Shown here: positions 7,299-12,840 of the stretch, piece after piece
Layout of the letters: each line of letters starts with the position of its first letter
Numbering within the stretch: position 1 is the stretch's first letter
Assembly (NCBI GenBank): GCA_964505975.1
Contig: CAZDLW010000104.1
Span: forward strand, 1 to 17,017
Direction: 5' to 3'
Source of the DNA: Gp6-AA40 sp964505975
GTDB lineage: Bacteria > Acidobacteriota > Vicinamibacteria > Vicinamibacterales > UBA2999
Length of the DNA stretch: 17,017 bases
The notes under the pieces: model-generated
What the model saw: only the letters and a program-made list of their open reading frames with translations
What the model was told of the DNA's origin: nothing
Database searches by the model: none
Translations under genes and position numbers: made by a program

Positions 7299-7813
7299 TC
7301 CCCGGCACCTGGCGGCGCTTCGCCTCGGACGGGCGAGCCTTGCATGCCCCCTGGCCCGATCCGGCGGAATAGCACGGCCATCTCGATCGCCGCCCGAGCG
7401 GCCTCCCGCCCCTTGTTCCCGGGCCCGTCTGCGGCCCGCTCCACGGCCTGCTCCTCTGTGAGCACCGTCAACACGCCGAACGCGATGGGAACTCTCGTGG
7501 CGATGGATGCGTGCATGATGCCGTGAGCTGCCGCCGACGCGATGTACTCGAAGTGCATGGTGTCGCCCTTGATGAGACACCCGATACAGATCACGGCGTC
7601 GAACCGCGCGCTCTCGGCCAGCCGGAGCGCCGTCACCGGAATCTCGAAGGCACCTGGCACATGAACAATCGTGATGTCGTCGTCGTGAACGGCCGCCTCT
7701 GCCAGGGCCGCACGAGCCCCCTGCAGCAGCCCGGCCGTGATCTCCTCGTTGAAGCGCGAGACGACAATCGCGAACCGGCACGCGGTCGCGGAGCCGGCGG
7801 CATCCATGATCAT
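7295..7813 (-). CDS. ribH: 6,7-dimethyl-8-ribityllumazine synthase
   Basis: A 172-residue enzyme that condenses 5-amino-6-ribitylamino-uracil with dihydroxybutanone phosphate, the penultimate step of riboflavin synthesis. Signatures are SRFNEEIT (19-26), VPGAFEIP (52-59) and the catalytic-loop GCLIKGDTMHFEYI with His87. GVLTVLTEEQA and NKGREAARAAIEMA follow. The last ~24 residues, Gly/Pro-rich and ending PPGAGE, extend beyond the usual length. The start is either ATG 7813 (MIMDAAG) or two codons later at 7807. Both lie at the edge of a hairpin described separately, and neither has a good Shine-Dalgarno. No other rib gene is in the window. Confidence 0.95.
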   Translation of the reverse strand: MIMDAAGSATACRFAIVVSRFNEEITAGLLQGARAALAEAAVHDDDITIVHVPGAFEIPVTALRLAESARFDAVICIGCLIKGDTMHFEYIASAAAHGIMHASIATRVPIAFGVLTVLTEEQAVERAADGPGNKGREAARAAIEMAVLFRRIGPGGMQGSPVRGEAPPGAGE

Positions 7814-7858
7814 CGACAGGCGATGTTCGATGATCGCACAAGTGGGGTCATCGATGAT
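7808..7858 (-). promoter_or_regulatory. Competing hairpins over the ribH start
   Basis: In the ribH leader read 5' to 3' there are three related segments: ATCATCGATGA (complement of 7848-7858), GATCATCGA (complement of 7827-7835) and TCGATGATC (complement of 7808-7816). The second and third form a perfect 9-bp stem with a 10-base loop that buries the first ribH ATG and abuts the second. The first can pair instead with the third (8 bp) or the second (7 bp), so the pairings are mutually exclusive. It is not an FMN riboswitch, whose conserved elements are absent. A translational control role is inferred. Confidence 0.4.
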
Positions 7859-7939
7859 GGAAGCAGCTCTTCAGTGATGGTCCGCCGGGCGCACCGCCGA
7901 CTCCTTCGCGGATCGCTCGACCCGTGGTCCGGACCGGCA

Positions 7940-8374
7940 TCACTCATCGCCAATCGATGCACGGCGGCGGTCCGCGATTATACCCCACGCCCAGCAGAGT
8001 GCCACGCCAAGGACGGCGCCGACGGTGTTCGCGTACACATCCCCCAGCTCGGCGAATCGGCCCGGGACGAACATCTGATGGATCTCGTCAGTCAGCCCGT
8101 ATCCGACCGTGACGACGAGCGACAGCGTCGCCGTGCGTCTGCCGACCCGGGCCGGCAGCCCTCCGGCAATCGCACGGACGACGAGGACCGCCAGCAGCAG
8201 GTACGCAAGCGTGTGACCCGAACGATCCGAGACGCCATCCGGTATCGGCGCGTCCGAAAGAGACGACACATGGAAGATCGCCGCCATGTAGACAACAACG
8301 GGCGCCCAGAGCCACACGCCCCGAAGGAGAGGACGTGGGGTGCCAGGGGCGTTATCTGGAGGCCGGTCGGTCAC
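7940..8374 (-). CDS. VanZ-like family membrane protein
   Basis: A 144-residue inner-membrane protein of the VanZ-like family, named after the teicoplanin-resistance gene vanZ; most members have no proven function. The hallmark is TDEIHQMFVPGRFAELGDVYANTVGAVLG (residues 95-122), with the conserved D/E-x-x-Q and R...D...N pattern. Membrane segments lie around residues 20-37, 54-71, 83-95 and 112-132, and GH-T-x-AY (53-58) is also typical. The start is a GTG (complement of 8372-8374). It sits 21 bp after the stop of a 57-residue membrane gene, so it is the third gene of a small operon. Nothing in the window indicates glycopeptide resistance. Confidence 0.88.
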   Translation of the reverse strand: MTDRPPDNAPGTPRPLLRGVWLWAPVVVYMAAIFHVSSLSDAPIPDGVSDRSGHTLAYLLLAVLVVRAIAGGLPARVGRRTATLSLVVTVGYGLTDEIHQMFVPGRFAELGDVYANTVGAVLGVALCWAWGIIADRRRASIGDE

Positions 8375-8395
8375 GCGCGAACCGTAGCGGGCGAG

Positions 8396-8569
8396 TCACA
8401 CGGGCAGCGGATACAGCAGCCAGCCGAGCGCGAGCCCTGCGACGACGAAGCCGGCAAAGACCCGCGCGCCGAAGCGAAGTTGCTCGCGTGGTTCCTCTCG
8501 CATGAGCGTCGCGAACACGACAGAGACCGACAGCGCGAACACAATCATGAGGAGCAGATGGCTCGTCAC
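8396..8569 (-). CDS. 57-residue two-helix membrane protein
   Basis: A short ORF with a GTG start (complement of 8567-8569) overlapping the stop of the upstream gene as GTGA. The product has two hydrophobic segments, residues 4-22 (HLLLMIVFALSVSVVFATL) and 37-55 (VFAGFVVAGLALGWLLYPL), joined by a charged loop, REEPREQLRFGA. That regular hydrophobic-charged-hydrophobic plan and the tight junctions on both sides support a real gene. The same frame stays open far upstream, but that extension is antisense to guaB and is rejected. Function unknown. Confidence 0.7.
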   Translation of the reverse strand: MTSHLLLMIVFALSVSVVFATLMREEPREQLRFGARVFAGFVVAGLALGWLLYPLPV

Positions 8570-8967
8570 TTGCGCCCCTGGGCGATATCGAACGCGTCGA
8601 GGACGACGAGCATGTTCAGGAGGCCGCCGACAATGAGGAACGTGTTGCCGTATTCGTAGGTCATCGCCACGACATCGCCGCCTCCCGCGCCAAGTGCCTT
8701 CGCCGCGACGTACAGCAGGCCGATGCCGAGTTCCGCCGTGGCCATGATTGGCACGAGCGGTTCGGTCATCGTCAAGGAGAACGGGAACAGGCGCCCATCG
8801 AGCCAGAGCCCGAACAGGAACATGAGGGGAATCACGACGATGAACGTCAGGCCCTTCTGGCGGCGGCCCAGCCAGAGATGACCCGCTCCGGGGACGGCCC
8901 AGGCAGCCGCGCAGATGAGAGACGTCGTCCCGAGCGGCCGGGTCCGATCGACGGTCGTAGCGCGCAT
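8566..8967 (-). CDS. Small membrane protein, probably DUF6677 family
   Basis: A 133-residue membrane protein. The N-terminal PGAGHLWLGRRQKGLTF (about 26-42) is a glycine-rich helix-turn pattern also seen in TM2-like small membrane proteins. The C-terminal TYEYGNTFLIVGGLLNMLVVLDAFDIAQGRK is distinctive. I associate this pairing with the DUF6677 family of Acidobacteriota from memory; that is not proven here. Three to four hydrophobic segments are visible. It is the first gene of a three-gene operon with a 57-residue membrane protein and a VanZ-like protein. It diverges from the guaB-family gene across only 44 bp. Function unknown. Confidence 0.75.
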   Translation of the reverse strand: MRATTVDRTRPLGTTSLICAAAWAVPGAGHLWLGRRQKGLTFIVVIPLMFLFGLWLDGRLFPFSLTMTEPLVPIMATAELGIGLLYVAAKALGAGGGDVVAMTYEYGNTFLIVGGLLNMLVVLDAFDIAQGRK

Positions 8968-8998
8968 TGACGGTAGTGTAGCGCACGCGCCCGCAGCC

Positions 8999-9010
8999 TC
9001 GCGATCGCGA
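8999..9010. promoter_or_regulatory. 12-bp palindrome in the divergent guaB-family promoter
   Basis: TCGCGATCGCGA is a perfect palindrome ending one base before the plus-strand ATG at 9012. It occupies the place where a Shine-Dalgarno would sit, inside a 44-bp divergent spacer. It could be an operator. GCGATCGC-type palindromes also occur as abundant genome words in some bacteria, so a chance or methylation-related word is equally possible. Confidence 0.25.
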
Positions 9011-9011
9011 T

Positions 9012-10505
9012 ATGCTGAGCACCGTGAACGTCCTGGATCTCGCGCGCGGTCGCACGTTCGACGACTTCCTCCTCACACCACAATACGGCGTCGTCGAACG
9101 GCGCGACCCGGCCGCCATCGATCTGTCGTGCCGCCTGTCGCACCACGTCACGCTGAAGCGCCCTGTTGTCTCGGCCAACATGGACACCATCACACGTGCC
9201 GAAATGGCCATCGCGGTAGCGGAGGAAGGCGGGATCGGCATCATCGACCGAGGGTTCCGGGCCGGCGACATCGAGCCGCAGGTGCGCGAAGTCGCAACGG
9301 TCAAACGGCGGCAGCACGGAATCATTCCGGATCCGTACACGATAGCGGCCTCGGCTCCTGTGGCGGAGGCAGCCGCCATGATGCAGCGCACGGGCGTTGG
9401 AACGCTGGTCGTCCTGGATGCACAGCGGCGCGTGGCCGGTCTCGTCACTGCGCGGGATCTGCGCTTCACCGATCCAATCGGCACCGTCGCCGACCGCATG
9501 ACGCCTCGCAACCGCCTCGTCGTCCACGAAGGTGCGATCGAGGCCAGCGCCGCCGAGGCGATCATGCGCGCACACAAGATCAAGAAGCTCCCGCTTCTCG
9601 AGCCCGACGGCACACTGGCCGGCCTGGTCACGGCCAAGGATCTGCTGAAGCAGCGCGATCTGCCGTTCGCCACTCGTGACGCGCAAGGACGCCTGCGGGT
9701 CGGGGCCGCGATCGGTGCCACCGGGGACTATCTCGAGCGTGCAGCCGAGCTCCTTCGCGCCGGCGCGGATCTCATCGTCATCGACATCGCCCACGGACAC
9801 TCGGTCGTCATGGCCCGCGCCATCGAGAGCTTTCGTGCCCGCTTCGGCGACGTGGACCTGCTGGCCGGCAACGTCGCCACGGCCGAAGGCGTGAACTTCC
9901 TGCTGGCGCGGGGCGTCAACGGCATCAAGATCGGCATCGGTCCGGGCGGGGGGTGCACGACGCGCCTGAACACCAACTTCGGCGTGCCGCAGGTGCATGC
10001 GCTCGCGGAATGCCGCGCCGCCGCCGACGGACGGGTGCCCCTGATTGCCGACGGCGGTATCAAGCGCGACGGGGCACTCGTCCTGGCGCTTCTGTTCGGA
10101 GGCGACACCGTGATGCTCGGCAGCGCCCTGGCCGGAACTCTCGAGACGCCGGGCGACACCGTGCAGAAGACGGTCGTGATTCCCGAATCTCACAGGAGTG
10201 TCAAGGTGCCCTTCAAGGTCTTCCGCGGCATGGCGTCCCTCGAAGCCATCGTCGACAGGCTGGACGTCGAGGATGCGGAGTCTGCGGACGTGGAGGCGCT
10301 CGGCGCCGAAGGCATCGAGGTCAGCGTACCGGCGCGTGGCTCGGTCCGGCCCGTCCTACGAGACATGCTCAAGCACCTGTGCTCGGCCGTCAGCTATGGC
10401 GGCGCCCGCAGCCTGTCCGAACTGCAGGAACTGTTCCGTCGCGACCCTGCGCGGTATGCGATCCCGCTCGGCGAATCGGGCCGACGGGAATCGTTCGAGC
10501 GGTGA
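9012..10505 (+). CDS. guaB: IMP dehydrogenase / GMP reductase family enzyme with CBS domains
   Basis: A 497-residue (beta/alpha)8-barrel enzyme of guanine-nucleotide metabolism. The barrel starts with TFDDFLLTPQYG and SANMDTIT. Two CBS domains are inserted at about residues 95-215 (TGVGTLVVLDAQRRVAGLVT; IKKLPLLEPDGTLAGLVTAKDLL). The catalytic loop is GIGPGGGCTTR with Cys315; the usual form is GIGPGSICTTR. The flap region begins FKVFRGMASLEAI (FRGM at 404-407). The Asp-Arg-Tyr-Phe dyad segment of IMPDH is not recognisable there. The C-terminal CSAVSYGGA resembles CTYVGA of GMP reductases as much as GMGYTGA of IMPDH. Length and CBS domains favour IMPDH, while the flap suggests possible GMP reductase activity, so the symbol is provisional. 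No Shine-Dalgarno is visible. A PfkB-type kinase follows after 194 bp. Confidence 0.88.
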   Translation: MLSTVNVLDLARGRTFDDFLLTPQYGVVERRDPAAIDLSCRLSHHVTLKRPVVSANMDTITRAEMAIAVAEEGGIGIIDRGFRAGDIEPQVREVATVKRRQHGIIPDPYTIAASAPVAEAAAMMQRTGVGTLVVLDAQRRVAGLVTARDLRFTDPIGTVADRMTPRNRLVVHEGAIEASAAEAIMRAHKIKKLPLLEPDGTLAGLVTAKDLLKQRDLPFATRDAQGRLRVGAAIGATGDYLERAAELLRAGADLIVIDIAHGHSVVMARAIESFRARFGDVDLLAGNVATAEGVNFLLARGVNGIKIGIGPGGGCTTRLNTNFGVPQVHALAECRAAADGRVPLIADGGIKRDGALVLALLFGGDTVMLGSALAGTLETPGDTVQKTVVIPESHRSVKVPFKVFRGMASLEAIVDRLDVEDAESADVEALGAEGIEVSVPARGSVRPVLRDMLKHLCSAVSYGGARSLSELQELFRRDPARYAIPLGESGRRESFER

Positions 10506-10525
10506 CGACGCCACGCTCTTCCGCA

Positions 10526-10557
10526 GCCCCCGGGGGCCGCAGGCCCTTCACCTGCGG
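10526..10557 (+). terminator. Double hairpin after the guaB-family gene
   Basis: The palindrome GCCCCCGGGGGC (10526-10537) is followed directly by a perfect 7-bp stem, CCGCAGG/CCTGCGG (10537-10543 against 10551-10557), with loop CCCTTCA. Both lie 20-50 bases past the stop codon. No T-run follows. It may terminate or attenuate transcription into the kinase gene. The rest of the 194-bp spacer shows no clear promoter, although TTGACA occurs at 10598-10603. Confidence 0.45.
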
Positions 10558-10699
10558 GACGGACTCCGAGACTCCATTGAGCAGGACTCCATTAAGATTG
10601 ACAACGCATCAGCAACCGACATGGCGCGGGCTCCGCACGATGGCGTGTTGGAGCCGACGAGTGCGGCGGGCTCGCCACACAGGAAGGGGCAGAGGACGG

Positions 10700-11695
10700 A
10701 TGGCTTATGACGTGTTCGGCGTCGGCAACGCGATCGTCGATATCCAGCTCAAGGTGGACGAATCGTTCCTGAATCAGATCGACGTGGCCAAGGGCATGAT
10801 GACTCTCGTCGATGCGGAACGACAAGTGGAGGTGCTGGCGGCCCTTGCGGGACGGGCGACCTTCCGCTGCTCCGGCGGATCCGCCTGCAATACCGTCGTG
10901 GGCGTGGCGGATCTCGGCGGCACCGCGGCCTATGCCTGCAAGACAGCCGACGATGAGCTCGGGCACTTCTATGTGGAGGACTTGCGCGAGGTCGGCGTCT
11001 CGGTGCCCGTCCCGCCCGGCGCTGGCACGACCGGCACGTCCGTCATCCTGATCACGCCGGACGCGCAGCGGACGATGCTCACACACCTCGGTATCTCGTC
11101 GACACTCGCGCCCGCCGACGTGCCGGAACACGAGATTGCCAAGGCCCACTACCTGTACGTGGAAGGCTACCTCTTTCCGGGGGACACGACGCGGGCCACG
11201 GCTCTGCGGGCCATCGAGATTGCCAAGCAGCATGGCGTGAAGGTTGCGCTGACGATTTCCGACCCGTTCGTGGTGAACCTACAGCGCGAGCTGCTGTGGC
11301 AGTTGATTGAAGGCCCTGTAGATCTGCTGTTTGCAAACCTCGAGGAATCGCGGGCCCTCACGGGCACCCAGGACCCGATCGAGGCCGCCCGCATGATCCA
11401 CCGCCATGCCACCAACGTGGCGCTGACGTTCGGCCCGAACGGGTCCCTGCTCATGCACGGCGACCAGGTGTATCCCATCGGAGGGGTGCAGACGACAGCG
11501 GTGGACACCACCGGTGCGGGCGACATGTACGCGGCCGGCGTCCTGTACGGCCTCACGCACGGGCTGTCGTGGCAGCAGGCCGGTCACCTGGGATCCCACG
11601 CCGCCGCTCGCATCGTCGCTCAGATGGGCGCCCGTCTCGAGCGAAAGTTCACGGCGGAGGAGATACAGGTCATGGCCGGAGGCGTTGCCTCGTAG
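10700..11695 (+). CDS. PfkB-family kinase, probably adenosine kinase
   Basis: A 331-residue ribokinase-fold sugar/nucleoside kinase. The N-terminus MAYDVFGVGNAIVDI plus GMMTLVD is the form found in bacterial adenosine kinase-like proteins, which convert adenosine and ATP to AMP and ADP. PfkB signature 1 is GGSACNT (59-65) within GGSACNTVVGVADLGG. Signature 2 is DTTGAGDMYAAGVLYG with the catalytic base Asp275. The ATG at 10700 follows AGAGGACGG, a reasonable Shine-Dalgarno; the frame is open upstream only as a shadow of the previous gene. It is oriented with the guaB-family gene and faces an MTA phosphorylase gene, which fits purine salvage. Substrate specificity within PfkB kinases is hard to read, and a guanosine/inosine or sugar kinase remains possible. 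Confidence 0.88.
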   Translation: MAYDVFGVGNAIVDIQLKVDESFLNQIDVAKGMMTLVDAERQVEVLAALAGRATFRCSGGSACNTVVGVADLGGTAAYACKTADDELGHFYVEDLREVGVSVPVPPGAGTTGTSVILITPDAQRTMLTHLGISSTLAPADVPEHEIAKAHYLYVEGYLFPGDTTRATALRAIEIAKQHGVKVALTISDPFVVNLQRELLWQLIEGPVDLLFANLEESRALTGTQDPIEAARMIHRHATNVALTFGPNGSLLMHGDQVYPIGGVQTTAVDTTGAGDMYAAGVLYGLTHGLSWQQAGHLGSHAAARIVAQMGARLERKFTAEEIQVMAGGVAS

Positions 11696-11702
11696 CCCGC
11701 GG

Positions 11703-11898
11703 CGTTGCCTCTCCTGCGGGGCCACCCTGGGCAACGTCGAGCGGGAGACGGCTGAGCGAGACGTGTCGGCCTCACGAGTGCGGATGGAGGGCCACCTCGA
11801 GGTGGCCCCCACGCACGAACGAGTGGTTTCCTCACTCGTGGGGGCCGGCTTCAGCCGCCCATCTCGCGCCGGAGTGCGGGTGGCGCACAGTGCCACCC
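11703..11898. terminator. Hairpin-rich spacer between convergent genes
   Basis: The 236-bp gap between two converging genes holds at least four strong foldbacks. CGTTGCC/GGCAACG (11703-11709 against 11730-11736) begins 7 bases after the kinase stop. A perfect 20-bp palindrome centred on CCTCGAGG spans 11789-11808. GGCCCCCAC/GTGGGGGCC (11804-11812 against 11838-11846) competes with an inner ACGAGTG/CACTCGT stem (11819-11825 against 11833-11839). GGGTGGC/GCCACCC (11878-11884 against 11892-11898) lies 34 bases past the mtnP stop. GGCGTTGCCTC is directly repeated at 11681 and 11701. Bidirectional termination is inferred. No gene is visible in the spacer. Confidence 0.5.
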
Positions 11899-11931
11899 CG
11901 GCGAGGCGCAGCTTCGCTGGAGTTCCGGACG

Positions 11932-12804
11932 TCAGCCCGTGACAGCCAGGTACTTGCCGATAATCGGCGCGAGATCCTTCTTGACCTGATCCGGAACGGC
12001 GTCGGGGCGTGTGATGAGCGCGTACTTCAGCGCCGTGGCGCACTCGCAGGTCCGCGCATACGGGAGACGAGCCACCGCAGCGGCAATGACCTCCTGCGCT
12101 GTCTTCGCGTTCTGGATCAGATTGTTCACGATCATGTCCACGGTCACATGGTCGTGGTCCGGGTGCCAGGAATCGTAGTCGGTGACGAGCGCAATGGTCG
12201 TGTAACATATCTCGGCCTCGCGCGCGAGCTTGGCCTCCTGCAGGTTCGTCATGCCGATGACGTCGGCGTCCCAGGACCGGTACAGCCTGGATTCCGCCAG
12301 CGTCGAGAACTGCGGGCCCTCCATGCAGACGTAGGTGCCGCCGCGATGCACCGTCGCCCCGGCGCGCCGGCCGCTCTCGAAGACAATCTCGCTCAGTACC
12401 CGGCAGAACGGGTGGGCAAACCCGACGTGCGCGGCCAGGCCGTTGCCGAAGAACGTTCCCTGGCGGCCGAACGTCCGATCGATGAACTGATCGGGAATCA
12501 CGATATCGAGTGGTTCGAAGGCCTCTTTGAGGCTTCCAACCGCGCTGGCGGACAGGATGTACTCCACGCCCAGCAGCTTCATGCCGTAGAGGTTCGCGCG
12601 GAAATTCAACTCGGACGGCAGGAGTCGGTGTCCCGCCCCGTGTCGTGCGAGGAACGCCACCCGCCGTCCGCGAAGCGTACCGAGGAGAAAGGGACCGGAC
12701 GGCTCACCGAACGGCGTCTCGATCGTCACTTCGCGGCGGTCGCTCACCTCGGCCATGTCGTACAGCCCACTTCCGCCAATGATGCCGATGCTCACCTGCT
12801 CCAT
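11932..12804 (-). CDS. mtnP: S-methyl-5'-thioadenosine phosphorylase
   Basis: A 290-residue phosphorylase that splits methylthioadenosine with phosphate to adenine and methylthioribose-1-phosphate, recycling the by-product of polyamine and related synthesis. It starts with IGIIGGSGLYDM, has the phosphate-site RHGAGHRLLPSELNFRANLYG (54-74) and the family block GGTYVCMEGPQFSTLAESRLYRSW (155-178). Asp209 and Asp211 in TDYDSW are the residues that select 6-aminopurines; 6-oxopurine phosphorylases have Asn at the equivalent position. It is the last gene of a minus-strand cluster, 36 bp after the epimerase-hydrolase gene, with AAGAG before the ATG. The neighbouring convergent kinase and GuaB-family genes fit shared purine salvage. 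Confidence 0.92.
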   Translation of the reverse strand: MEQVSIGIIGGSGLYDMAEVSDRREVTIETPFGEPSGPFLLGTLRGRRVAFLARHGAGHRLLPSELNFRANLYGMKLLGVEYILSASAVGSLKEAFEPLDIVIPDQFIDRTFGRQGTFFGNGLAAHVGFAHPFCRVLSEIVFESGRRAGATVHRGGTYVCMEGPQFSTLAESRLYRSWDADVIGMTNLQEAKLAREAEICYTTIALVTDYDSWHPDHDHVTVDMIVNNLIQNAKTAQEVIAAAVARLPYARTCECATALKYALITRPDAVPDQVKKDLAPIIGKYLAVTG

Positions 12805-12840
12805 GCTCTTCGTCTCAGTGCCGTCTGGACGGCCTCCCCG

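Noticed and set aside
7814..7939. FMN riboswitch upstream of ribH
   Set aside because: The conserved FMN-aptamer elements (such as AGGGGCGGGG and GAxTCCCxACCGGCGGT-like blocks) are not present in the leader; only the competing ATCATCGA stems are seen.
7940..8374. Glycopeptide-resistance locus suggested by the VanZ-like protein
   Set aside because: No vanHAX, vanRS or vanY genes are present. VanZ-like proteins are widespread and mostly unrelated to resistance.
8570..9721. Upstream continuation of the 57-residue membrane ORF on the minus strand
   Set aside because: It is antisense to the guaB-family gene and out of frame through the DUF6677-like gene; composition is shadow-like (Arg/Ser-rich). 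The GTGA junction gives a natural start.
9953..10699. In-frame extension of the PfkB kinase gene back into the guaB-family gene
   Set aside because: The extension is an arginine-rich alternate frame of the upstream gene and holds no domain. The kinase fold begins at 10700 with an adjacent Shine-Dalgarno.
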